Part shown: positions 31,890 through 39,745 of the stretch, piece after piece
Position numbering within the stretch: position 1 is the first letter of the stretch
Layout of the letters: every line of letters begins with the position of its first letter
Origin: Tannerellaceae bacterium
Lineage (GTDB): Bacteria > Bacteroidota > Bacteroidia > Bacteroidales > Tannerellaceae
Direction: 5' to 3'
NCBI GenBank assembly: GCA_031280435.1
Contig: JAITGS010000052.1
Location: 1 to 61,869 of the forward strand
DNA length: 61,869 nt
Made by a program: the position numbers and the translations under genes
The notes under the pieces: generated by a model
Told to the model about the DNA's origin: nothing
The model's input: only the letters and a program-made list of their open reading frames with translations
The model's database searches: none

Positions 31890-32013
31890 GTCATTCCCGC
31901 GAAGGCGGGAATCTCCGATCGAAAAACGGGACGATTGTACTGTATCATATACAAATGGCCAATACAATCGTAACCGTCTATCGATCGGAGATTCCCGCCT
32001 TCGCGGGAATGAC
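31890..32013. repeat. 124-bp element with perfect 33-bp inverted arms
   Basis: The left arm 31890-31922 and right arm 31981-32013 are exact inverse copies. Each contains the hairpin ATTCCCGCGAAGGCGGGAAT. Inside, ACGATTGTA (31931-31939) pairs with TACAATCGT (31963-31971), and ACGG with CCGT. The ATTCCCGC...GCGGGAAT core resembles the Neisseria dRS3 repeat. There is no ORF. It is probably a MITE or REP-type element. Confidence 0.85.
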
Positions 32014-32166
32014 ATGGTGGGCATGCGTCCCTGCCTGCATGGCGGCATCAAAAAAAAGCGTCCGCCCCTTTCCCGGATCCGGGAAAGCAATCCATTGCGC
32101 AAAATATCATGTATGGATCCGTTTCAAAAGGTAATTCAGCCTGCCCAAACAGGTCGTTTCCAAAAT

Positions 32167-32194
32167 GTAGAGACGCGATGCATCGCGTCTCTAC
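32167..32194. repeat. 28-bp perfect palindrome
   Basis: GTAGAGACGCGATG followed by its exact inverse. Words of this type (AGAGACGCGAT...ATCGCGTCTCT) are known to me as dispersed palindromes in cyanobacterial and other genomes. It stands alone in a 1.3-kb gap with repeats and no genes. Confidence 0.8.
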
Positions 32195-32328
32195 GCACAA
32201 CGGCCCAAACAAATAAGGGTCGAGAATATTTGACCACAACAATACCCCATATTCCATACAAATGCGTTTGCTGCACACCTCTTACAAATACTCTCTTTGG
32301 GGGGTGATTTTTGCGGCTGATTAGTATA

Positions 32329-32336
32329 TATCTTTG
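32329..32336 (+). promoter_or_regulatory. -7 element before the small helical protein and the kinase
   Basis: TATCTTTG, followed by CAGCC, is a perfect -7 box. The candidates for -33 (TTTG at 32296 and 32310) are at the wrong distance. The leader to the ATG at 32412 would be about 70 bases. Confidence 0.4.
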
Positions 32337-32411
32337 CAGCCGTCACTCGAAATGTCCGGATGGTATCAATATCGAGGGACTATATGTTCAACTTAAAAAT
32401 GTATATACCTT

Positions 32412-32648
32412 ATGGAAAGGAAAGAATTAGAAAAAATGGAGGCACTGCGCCTCACCTCCCTGATGAACGATGTGAAAAACCTGAAGGAGGCCCTCGCTAT
32501 CGAGGAAGTCAAGCAGAAAATTATCGCTATGGTTCTAAGCTCGAATGACGGCAGCAAACTGAAGGCGGCGGCCAAGTCCGTGGAAGATACTCTGTTCCCG
32601 CGAAAACCGGGGGATATTGAAGGGCCTGATGGAGGGGGCAACGGATAA
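32412..32648 (+). CDS. Small charged helical protein of unknown function
   Basis: The 78-residue protein is mostly alpha-helical and highly charged (MERKELEKMEALRLTSLMND...) with a Gly-rich end (GPDGGGNG). It has no signal peptide, membrane segment or Cys. It follows a -7 box and precedes the histidine kinase by 55 bases. I recognise no family. Confidence 0.45.
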   Translation: MERKELEKMEALRLTSLMNDVKNLKEALAIEEVKQKIIAMVLSSNDGSKLKAAAKSVEDTLFPRKPGDIEGPDGGGNG

Positions 32649-32703
32649 TAATTGCTGTTTCCCCGGCAAAATGCCGTCAATCTATTAAATCCGACATCAG
32701 GTT

Positions 32704-34614
32704 TTGAATAAGATTTTCTGGTTTCTCATAATGTGCGCAGCGGTTGCACGGGCCGAGCCTTTGGACAGCCTGTTGCAACTGCTGCCTTCCGCGCGGGGGG
32801 ATACGGCCGCCGTGCTTCTCTACATGGAGATTGGCGAGATTTATCGCAAGAGCGGAAATCTGCCTTTGGCTTCCGACTATCATGACAGGGCCCTGAAGCT
32901 GAGCCGCAGGCTTAATTATCTGCATGGCCTGTACTACGCTTCCGATTACTCATCATTTATACTGAAAAGGCAGGGCAAATACGATGAGGCCATGGCCCTA
33001 AACCGCGAGATGATGGCCTTAGCTCTCAAACATTCCGACGAATATCAGGCGGCCATAGAAAAATGGAATATAGGAGCCTGCTATGCCGACAGGGGATTGA
33101 ACGAGACCGGCATGGCTTACTATCTCGAAGCATTGGAATACTTGGAGCAAAATAATTATCACGAAGATGCCGGCGGGGTATATAACCGGATAATGAGGGT
33201 GTATACTATGATGGAAAGATACGGTGAAGCGATTCGCTACGGTGAGAAATCCCTGGCCGGGCGGTCGGATACTCTTAGCGTTGCTTACGGCTATGCCTTG
33301 CAGAGCCTTGCAACAAGTTATTATAGCATCTCCCCGCCGGAATACGGCAGGGCTTCGGATTATCTGTACAGGGCCATGGGGATAGCGAGGCGTCAGGGAA
33401 ATACGGTTCTTGAGGCCAATGTGAATAATGCGCTCGGCAACGTTCTGTTTCAGCAGGGCCGGACGGCGGAGAGCGAGGCTTTTTATTTGCGGGCCCTCGC
33501 TGTGTTCGCAGAGGACAGATATCCGCGCGAGTTTTGTGTGGCCAATATAGGTGCGGGCAAGGTGGCAATGTTTCGGCACGACTTCCTGCGGGCGGAGGCT
33601 GCTGCGCTAAAAAACTTGGACGTCTCCCGGCGGCATGGAATACGATCCGAGGAACGCAATGCCGTGTTCTTTCTGTGGGAGCTGGCTGCGGCGCGCGGCG
33701 ATTTCGGCTCCCGCAACCGTTGGAAGCAAGCGCTGGATTCCATTCAGGCCGTCTTGGTGAACGAGAGCATGCTCCGGGCGGTGGAGGAGCTGAACATGCA
33801 GTATGAAACCGAGCGGCGCGAATTGCAGATAGCTTCCCTGCGCGGGGAGCGCAAGCTGCTGCTCGGGCTGAGCCTTTCCGTGGGCGCGGGGCTGGTGACG
33901 GCGATTGCGGCGGCGCTGCTGTTGTGGCGTTGGGGGGTGCAGAAGAAGCGGCTGCTGGCGCAAGAGATCGAAAGGCTTGAGCAGGAGAAGCTGCTGATAG
34001 CAACCCAGGCGCTACTGGACGGCGAGGTGAAGGAGCGCATACGGATAGCGCGAGATTTGCACGACGGCCTGGGCGGGATGCTGACGGGATTGAAGCTTAA
34101 CCTTGAGAGCGTGAGGCAGGGCATGGAGCTCGACCGTGCGGGCGCCGTCCGCTTCAATAATGCGCTGACTATTCTGGAAGATTCCATGCTGGAGCTGCGC
34201 CGCGTGTCGAACCACCTGATGCCGGAAGCCCTGAGCCGATTCGGATTGCGCACGGCCATAGGGGACTTCTGCCGTCTGCTCTCCGGCAAGATTGAGTTCG
34301 ATTGGTACGGAGAGGATGAGAGGCTGAAGCCGCAGCTGGAGGAGGTGATATACCGCATCGCTTACGAACTTGTGAACAATGCCCTGAAACATTCGGGGGC
34401 ATCTCGCATAGTGGTGCAGCTTGTCCTGGAGCCCGGGCGCATATCCCTTACTGTTCAGGACGACGGCAAGGGCTTCGACTACGATGCATCCGTTGGCCGG
34501 GGCATGGGCCTGACGAATATCCGCACTCGAGCGGCTTCGTTTGGCGGCTCCTTCAGCATATACTCCAAGCCGGGCGAGGGCACTGAGGCCTCTGCGGAGT
34601 TCGGCTTGGGCTAA
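32704..34614 (+). CDS. TPR sensor histidine kinase (HisKA_3 type)
   Basis: The 636-residue sensor has a short signal peptide (NKIFWFLIMCAAVARA), TPR repeats in the periplasmic half (about 40-330) and one membrane helix near 386-410 (LLGLSLSVGAGLVTAIAAALLLW). A HisKA_3 domain follows, with the phosphorylated His453 in IARDLHDGLGGM, and then an ATPase (YELVNNALKHSGAS, DDGKGFD, GMGLTNIRTRA). The start is TTG at 32704: only it gives the full signal peptide, since the next ATG (32731) lies inside it. This kinase class works with NarL-type regulators, one of which lies at 24728-25342. Its stop is 11 bases from the oppositely read comB stop. Confidence 0.88.
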   Translation: MNKIFWFLIMCAAVARAEPLDSLLQLLPSARGDTAAVLLYMEIGEIYRKSGNLPLASDYHDRALKLSRRLNYLHGLYYASDYSSFILKRQGKYDEAMALNREMMALALKHSDEYQAAIEKWNIGACYADRGLNETGMAYYLEALEYLEQNNYHEDAGGVYNRIMRVYTMMERYGEAIRYGEKSLAGRSDTLSVAYGYALQSLATSYYSISPPEYGRASDYLYRAMGIARRQGNTVLEANVNNALGNVLFQQGRTAESEAFYLRALAVFAEDRYPREFCVANIGAGKVAMFRHDFLRAEAAALKNLDVSRRHGIRSEERNAVFFLWELAAARGDFGSRNRWKQALDSIQAVLVNESMLRAVEELNMQYETERRELQIASLRGERKLLLGLSLSVGAGLVTAIAAALLLWRWGVQKKRLLAQEIERLEQEKLLIATQALLDGEVKERIRIARDLHDGLGGMLTGLKLNLESVRQGMELDRAGAVRFNNALTILEDSMLELRRVSNHLMPEALSRFGLRTAIGDFCRLLSGKIEFDWYGEDERLKPQLEEVIYRIAYELVNNALKHSGASRIVVQLVLEPGRISLTVQDDGKGFDYDASVGRGMGLTNIRTRAASFGGSFSIYSKPGEGTEASAEFGLG

Positions 34615-34625
34615 AGCAAATCTAT

Positions 34626-35330
34626 TTACAGGCAGATGAAGCGTCCGTCGCGTATCTCCGGTACGACGGGGGCGCTGTCGGGCGTGAGGCAGTAGTCAAC
34701 GGCATCCTCCAGACCGTGCTGTTTCAGCCGGGCGTAGTGATCGGATTTGCGGATAGCCTCTCCGAGGCTGTTGGCGTGGTGCTCCCAGAGGTCGAGGGCC
34801 ATCCCGGCGGTATCGGAGGCGAGCCGGAATCCGTGGGGCAGCAGCATGGCTGCAAGAGCCCCTCCGAAGAGAGTGTCCTCCAGGTTGGGCCGGTCTTCCC
34901 ATGCCGAAGCGAGTACGATGAGGTCTCTCTGCTGCCTTATGCACCATCCGGCAATAGAGCTGATGTTTACAAAGGCGCCGGATGCTATGGCGAAGGCTTC
35001 CCGGGCTGCTACAACGGCCCGTGTTCCGTTAGTCGTAGTGAAAACTATGTCGCGGTCGTGCACGAGCTGGGGCGCGTAGTCGAAGGGGGAGTTGCCAAAG
35101 TCGGCGAAGTGGCATCTCCGAACGTTGCGCTCGGCTCCCACAAGGAATCCTGCTGCCTTGGCTTCCATGGCCTCATCGAGGGTTGCGACGGGCCGTATGC
35201 TTCGGGCTCCGTTATGGAAGGCCGTAGCTATTGTTGTGGTGGCGCGAAAGATATCGGTGACGACCACGACGCATTGCGGGCTGTGATACAAATGGTAGAT
35301 GGCGGGTGTGAGGCAAACGTCTATGGTCAC
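34626..35330 (-). CDS. comB: 2-Phosphosulfolactate phosphatase-like protein
   Basis: The 234-residue protein shows the ComB family pattern: VVVTDIFRATTTIATAFHNGA at the start, VGAERNVRRCHFADFGNSPFDY and FTTTNGTRAV, ending in a CLTPDSAPVVPEI segment. ComB removes phosphate from phosphosulfolactate on the way to coenzyme M in archaea. Bacteria do not make coenzyme M by that route, so the product here (sulfolactate, or an unrelated phosphoester) is open. It is the last gene of a DUF2520-kdsC-maf-comB operon, three bases after maf. Confidence 0.85.
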   Translation of the reverse strand: MTIDVCLTPAIYHLYHSPQCVVVVTDIFRATTTIATAFHNGARSIRPVATLDEAMEAKAAGFLVGAERNVRRCHFADFGNSPFDYAPQLVHDRDIVFTTTNGTRAVVAAREAFAIASGAFVNISSIAGWCIRQQRDLIVLASAWEDRPNLEDTLFGGALAAMLLPHGFRLASDTAGMALDLWEHHANSLGEAIRKSDHYARLKQHGLEDAVDYCLTPDSAPVVPEIRDGRFICL

Positions 35331-35333
35331 GGT

Positions 35334-35930
35334 TCAGAAGCGTATAAGTTCTCGGTATAGCCGCTGTACTGGCAATCCCATGACGTTGTAAAAGGATCCG
35401 GAGATGCGCTCCACGCCTACGTATCCGAACCATTCCTGTATGCCGTAGGCCCCGGCTTTGTCGTAAGGCTCGAATGTGTCTACATAGTATTCGATTTCGC
35501 TGTGGCTTAGCGCTGCGATGTCTACGGAGGATATGCTGGAAAATTTTGCTGCCTTGTATGTGGCGGTGATGCAAACGCCGGTTATTACTCTGTGCGTCCG
35601 TCCGGCAAGAAGGTGTAGCATGGAAATGGCGTCGTCTCTGTTGACGGGTTTTCCGAGCAGTGTGTTGTCGATCTCGACTATTGTGTCGGCGGTGATGAGG
35701 ATATCGTTTTCGTTCATGCCGGGCAGGTATGCGGAAGCCTTCTGCGAGGCTATGTGCATGGGTATTTCCTCTATCGGCAGGGTGGCGGGGAATGATTCGT
35801 CTATGCCGTCTATGATTTTTACGGTGAAGGGAATGTTGAGGCCGCCGAGTAGCTCCCTTCGCCGCGGCGATTGCGATCCGAGGATGATGTTGCGTCCGCG
35901 TAGCGCTGTGGGTATGCTGTGCTCTACCAT
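35334..35930 (-). CDS. maf: Maf-family nucleoside triphosphate pyrophosphatase
   Basis: This cytosolic enzyme hydrolyses non-canonical or modified nucleoside triphosphates. The opening signature is ILGSQSPRRRELLGGL, with ASQKASAYLP, ITADTIVEID and LAGRTHRVITGVCI, the usual Maf residues. I place the start at 35930 (MVEHSIPTAL), which overlaps kdsC by seven bases. An upstream ATG at 35954 would add eight residues and lie deeper in kdsC. Confidence 0.9.
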   Translation of the reverse strand: MVEHSIPTALRGRNIILGSQSPRRRELLGGLNIPFTVKIIDGIDESFPATLPIEEIPMHIASQKASAYLPGMNENDILITADTIVEIDNTLLGKPVNRDDAISMLHLLAGRTHRVITGVCITATYKAAKFSSISSVDIAALSHSEIEYYVDTFEPYDKAGAYGIQEWFGYVGVERISGSFYNVMGLPVQRLYRELIRF

Positions 35931-36445
35931 CCGAAAGCTTCTTCGTCCATCCACAGGCCTTGCACTTTCATTATCTGTTCGATCACATCGCGAGCAACTC
36001 CGTCGCCTCCATTGCAGGGCGAGATGTATCGTGCTATGCTTTTGATTTCCGGGGCGGCGTCAGCGGGCGCTACGGGCAATCCCACGCGGCTCATGACGTG
36101 ATAATCGGGAATGTCGTCGCCGGCGTAAAGTATTTGGTCGTCGTCAAGCTGTGTCAGCGCCCTGAAGTCGTAGTAATCGTCGAGCTTGATGGAGCTTCCG
36201 AGGTAAATGTGAGTTATGCCGAGCTTTGCGAATCTGGTATGAAGGGATGCTGTCCGTGCGCCGGATATGATACCTACGTGGAGCTGCTTCTTGACGGCGA
36301 GCTGGAGTGCGTATCCGTCCTTGATGTTGACGGTCCGCATGGGATCGCCGTCGGGTAGTAGAGAAATAGTGTTCCCGGAAAGTACGCCGTCAACGTCGAA
36401 GACTACGGCTTTGATGCGATGCAAATCGTATGGTATGCTACTCAT
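35924..36445 (-). CDS. kdsC: KDO-8-phosphate phosphatase-like HAD protein
   Basis: The 173-residue HAD protein of the small, cap-less KdsC type shows FDVDGVLSGNTI (nucleophile Asp and DxD), DGYALQLAVKKQLHVGIISGA (motif II) and YAGDDIPDYHVM (motif IV), with the KdsC pattern of closing GGDGVARDVIE. It removes phosphate from 3-deoxy-manno-octulosonate 8-phosphate in lipopolysaccharide synthesis. It overlaps the DUF2520 gene by eight bases and maf by seven. Confidence 0.9.
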   Translation of the reverse strand: MSSIPYDLHRIKAVVFDVDGVLSGNTISLLPDGDPMRTVNIKDGYALQLAVKKQLHVGIISGARTASLHTRFAKLGITHIYLGSSIKLDDYYDFRALTQLDDDQILYAGDDIPDYHVMSRVGLPVAPADAAPEIKSIARYISPCNGGDGVARDVIEQIMKVQGLWMDEEAFGW

Positions 36446-37208
36446 GGCTGATTTTCTCGCTGTAAATATTCTGGCTTATGAGCTTGTAGATGGCTTGTCT
36501 GGCCGGATTGTCGAGCAGCTTGAAATGTTGTTGCATCACTGCCTGATCGAACCTTACGGCGGGCCCCGTTTGCGCGTCGGCGGGCGAGAGCTCGTGCAGC
36601 TTGTCGGCAGTCTCGACGATTAGCGGCATGAAAACCTCGTGCGATATGCCTTGTTCTTCGAGTATTTGGGCCGCTATGTGGTACATGTGGTTGGTAAAGT
36701 TGCATGCAAATACGGCTGCGAGATGGATGTACTTGCGTTTTTGCGAATCGGCCTCCTGCGCATTTCCGGAGAGGGCTATGCCAACCTTACGGAGCATCTT
36801 GAGGTCGTCGGGCTCTTTGGCTTCGATGAAGATGGGCGTCCCTTCGAGCCGTACTTTCCTCTTTTTGGTGAAGGTTTGCAGCGGATAGAAAACGCCGTAT
36901 CTGTCGTTGTGATTCTCGAACACATTGATAGGCAAACTACCGGCAGTATGCACCCAAAGCCCGTCGTTGGGCGCTACCTGTGCAATGACTTCGGGGATGA
37001 CGGTATCTCGCAGAGCGAATATGTAGAGATTGGCATCCGTGTGTATGTCGCCGAGATTAGCCGTCCAGCGGCAGTTGAGTTTTTTTGCCAAGGCTTCGGC
37101 ATGTTCTTCCGTTCGGCTGTATATCTGGCCTATTGTCATGCCGGCTTTTTGCATCTCTAATGACATGCAGGTGGCTAAATTACCTGCTCCTATAAATACG
37201 ATTTTCAT
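36438..37208 (-). CDS. Rossmann-like / DUF2520 protein
   Basis: The protein starts MKIVFIGAGNLATCMSLEMQ, a clear NAD(P)-binding loop, at 37208. The upstream extension to 37250 adds 14 residues and does not fit. The C-terminal part (AAVFACNFTNHMYHIAAQIL ... MPLIVETADKLHEL) is the DUF2520 helical domain seen next to such Rossmann folds. It resembles F420- or NADP-dependent reductases and ketopantoate-type dehydrogenases. The substrate is unknown. First gene of the operon with kdsC, maf and comB. Confidence 0.85.
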   Translation of the reverse strand: MKIVFIGAGNLATCMSLEMQKAGMTIGQIYSRTEEHAEALAKKLNCRWTANLGDIHTDANLYIFALRDTVIPEVIAQVAPNDGLWVHTAGSLPINVFENHNDRYGVFYPLQTFTKKRKVRLEGTPIFIEAKEPDDLKMLRKVGIALSGNAQEADSQKRKYIHLAAVFACNFTNHMYHIAAQILEEQGISHEVFMPLIVETADKLHELSPADAQTGPAVRFDQAVMQQHFKLLDNPARQAIYKLISQNIYSEKISHE

Positions 37209-37283
37209 TTGATTCGTTGGATTGATTTTGTTTGCGGTGCTGTAAAACAAATAAGATTGAAGTATGTTGTGGGGTGAAGCCTG

Positions 37284-38732
37284 TCATTCCGGAGAGTCGG
37301 GCTCTAATAAGTTTTCGTCGGGTTCCTCATCAGGTTCGTCGACGAGTAAATCGTCTTCGGTAAAAATATCGGCGTAATCCTCTTCTTTGTCGGGCTCGGC
37401 GCCTTCAACAAGTTCGATCTCGGACTCGCTTCTATGCTTGTCGTCTTTGGTGAGATAATCCCGCATGCGCACGGCCAGCTGTATGGTTTCTCCTTCTCTC
37501 GACCAGAGGATGTCATTAACTAAGAGCTTGTTCAGCTCTATGAGCGATCCGCATCCCGCCTGAACGAAGATGTGCCGCGTATCATCATATTCAAATATGT
37601 CCGAATGGATGAATGTCGTTAGTTTATCAATGCCGAGATATTCCTTGTCGAGCTTGTTCACTCCGAGATGTTTGCGCAGCAAAGCCCCTTCGGGAGTGGA
37701 GTTGCTGGTGAGCATCAGGAAGGTATGCACAAGTATAACAGATTGCGGCATGCTTATGACGAGGTATCCCACTTTCATTCCCCGCAAGCGGTATTCAACC
37801 AGATACCTTCCTTGCCCCATGGGGCTCAGGGCGTCTTTGTTACGACTTGCAGCAACAAAAGCGCTGAAGATCTCGAACTGCAATATGCCCTGGCTTGCGC
37901 ATCCGATGCGTTCTTCCATACGGTTGAGCGTATGCACGGTGATGTAAACCGGCAAAAGCTTGATGCCCGAAGCGCTGCGCCGTCCAAGCCATGTGGAAGG
38001 TATGTTGATGGGGATAGCTTCTTCGGGAGCATCTTTTCCGGGCTGTGGAACGAAGAGGAATCGCACGGCGCTACGTATTTCGCCGTTAGGCAGCCGGATG
38101 CGCTTCCGTTCGGCGCGAGCAGGCCGTATAAGCATGGTCTGGAAGATTCGCCCGTCTACCACATGCTTTTTCCTCTTGTCGGGTTCGTCCGTATATCGGG
38201 ACATATAAATGGTGTGACGCAGGTCGCTCATGAAATATGTAATGGAGAGCTGGAGGCTGTTAATTTTCGAAAGATATTCGCCGAATCGAGCTTCCCTGTT
38301 GCTCATGAACTCTTTGTACCAGGATAGTCTCGACCACATGTCGGGGTCGGGACGTATATCAGGGTCGTACGGCGCATGTTCGCGTATCATCCATTCAACC
38401 GGCGAAACGATGTAGTGATAATCGCCCAGCGAAACCGATTCGCCGTTTTTATTAATCTCGATAGTAATATTTTTCTGGATGATACGGGCAAATTCGTTGG
38501 CAAAAGCCAGCACCTCTTTGGCCACTTTTCCCTCGGCCTGTATCTTTATGGGCGCACCACGCAGCTGGTAGATAGTTTCGATTTGTGTAGGAGAAAATGT
38601 TGCGTACAAATCGGGGTGGATGAGTTCGCAGATGTTTTTCATGCGCTTGATATAGTCGTTGCGGTGCTGCACGGCCTCCATCTTTTTGCGGGCAAAATCG
38701 CTTATTTTGTTTTTTGCTTTTTTCTTCGACAT
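37284..38732 (-). CDS. Conserved-looking protein of unknown function, acidic C-terminus
   Basis: The 482-residue protein starts with a basic stretch (MSKKKAKNKISDFARKKMEA) and is soluble, with no signal peptide or membrane helix. Its final 65 residues are strongly acidic (EEDYADIFTEDDLLVDEPDE...). I see no known motif. Segments such as VHTLNRMEERIG and YRLRGMKVGYLVISMPQSVILVHTFLML look like part of a folded core. It has its own promoter and stands opposite arrays F and G. Confidence 0.65.
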   Translation of the reverse strand: MSKKKAKNKISDFARKKMEAVQHRNDYIKRMKNICELIHPDLYATFSPTQIETIYQLRGAPIKIQAEGKVAKEVLAFANEFARIIQKNITIEINKNGESVSLGDYHYIVSPVEWMIREHAPYDPDIRPDPDMWSRLSWYKEFMSNREARFGEYLSKINSLQLSITYFMSDLRHTIYMSRYTDEPDKRKKHVVDGRIFQTMLIRPARAERKRIRLPNGEIRSAVRFLFVPQPGKDAPEEAIPINIPSTWLGRRSASGIKLLPVYITVHTLNRMEERIGCASQGILQFEIFSAFVAASRNKDALSPMGQGRYLVEYRLRGMKVGYLVISMPQSVILVHTFLMLTSNSTPEGALLRKHLGVNKLDKEYLGIDKLTTFIHSDIFEYDDTRHIFVQAGCGSLIELNKLLVNDILWSREGETIQLAVRMRDYLTKDDKHRSESEIELVEGAEPDKEEDYADIFTEDDLLVDEPDEEPDENLLEPDSPE

Positions 38733-38804
38733 TTTATTGATTCTCTATTATTATTGCGAGGAGATATTTTTTCATGGCTTTCTAATGAGTATGTATTATG
38801 AAGG

Positions 38805-38836
38805 CAAACATACTCGAAAATCGTGAAGCCTGCAAA
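38805..38836 (-). promoter_or_regulatory. Promoter of the 482-residue unknown protein gene
   Basis: On the minus strand TTTG (38833-38836), exactly 20 bases, TATGTTTG (38805-38812). It predicts a leader of about 65 bases before 38732. Confidence 0.65.
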
Positions 38837-38950
38837 CCGTCCGATTAAAAGTTCCTTGTAAAAAAACTTTCACTGCTGTCCGGTAAAATAAATCCGGCTA
38901 AGAAACAAGGGCTGTCTTTTACCTTTCCGACAGGCTTTCTTTACAACCCC

Positions 38951-39180
38951 CTTTGGCGGATTGGCAAACCGATTTCGGTTGGAGCTTTCCACCTTGGCGG
39001 ATTGGCAAACCGAAATCGGTTGGAGCTTCCCACCTTGGCGGATCCGTCAGCCGATTTCGGTTGGAGCTTCCCACTTTGGCGGATCCGTCAGCCGATTTCG
39101 GTTGGCACTTTCCACTTTGGCGGATTGGCAAACCGAATTCGGTTGGAGCTTCCCACTTTGGCGGATCCGTCAGCCGGAAG
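38951..39180. repeat. Tandem array F, 41-bp units with an AACCGAAATCGGTT core (6 copies)
   Basis: GGCGGA starts at 38955, 38996, 39037, 39078, 39119 and 39160, always 41 bases apart. The unit is GGCGGATTGGCAAACC or GGCGGATCCGTCAGCC, followed by GATTTCGGTTGGAGCTTCCC and ACTTT. In the copies with AAACC the core AACCGAATTCGGTT is a palindrome. The two half-unit versions (TTGGCAAA or CCGTCAGC) alternate irregularly, as if the array was rebuilt by recombination among copies. Confidence 0.92.
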
Positions 39181-39303
39181 CTTTTTTTATGTCCTCAGAT
39201 GCAGAATCATATGCAAATCAATACGTTGAGTCATTTTATTTGAAGTATCACCGAAAACCATCAAATCCTGCTTATAGCTCCTTTGAGAAACTCTAAAAGC
39301 AAG

Positions 39304-39367
39304 CAACGCCAACTTGACGTCAAGTAGCGCCAACTTGACGTCAAGTAACGCCAACTTGACGTCAAAT
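39304..39367. repeat. Tandem array G, 21-bp units with a TTGACGTCAA core (3 copies)
   Basis: CCAACTTGACGTCAA occurs at 39309, 39330 and 39351, exactly 21 bases apart, with the palindrome TTGACGTCAA in each. The sequence between array F and this one (39181-39303) and the 330 bases after it hold no gene that I can support. Confidence 0.88.
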
Positions 39368-39692
39368 TTTCACCTGTTTCAATAGCTCAAACTTCAAATT
39401 ACTCCGTGTTATCTTTTATAAATCAACAGATTATGCTATAAAGCCGTTTGGGAGGACCAAGACGGCTGAGGGGCGCATGGCTAAACCAGGATGACTGAAA
39501 TTATTTCAGGAGAAATCCGTTTGGAATTAGAGAAAACAGCATTATTCCGTCCCAGGGTTGTTGATAAATTGAGCCTGCAAAAGTCGACCGGGCCAATCGC
39601 CGGCTATTAATGCGGATTTACAGTTTCAACAAGTCGGAGTACAATGTTGAAAAATTTTTTTAGTGAAACACAAGCAAGAAGCGAATTTATAT

Positions 39693-39700
39693 TATATTTG
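39693..39700 (+). promoter_or_regulatory. -7 element of the kinase-like/SPFH cluster
   Basis: TATATTTG lies 46 bases before the ATG at 39746. No TTG at the usual distance is seen. Confidence 0.4.
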
Positions 39701-39745
39701 TCCCGTTAAATTCGAACATGAATATGCACAAGAAAAAGATAATAT

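Noticed and set aside
31263-31954. MAEYWGPKNER-type repeat proteins on the minus strand
   Set aside because: Translation of array E; three frames give the same words shifted, which shows non-coding repeats.
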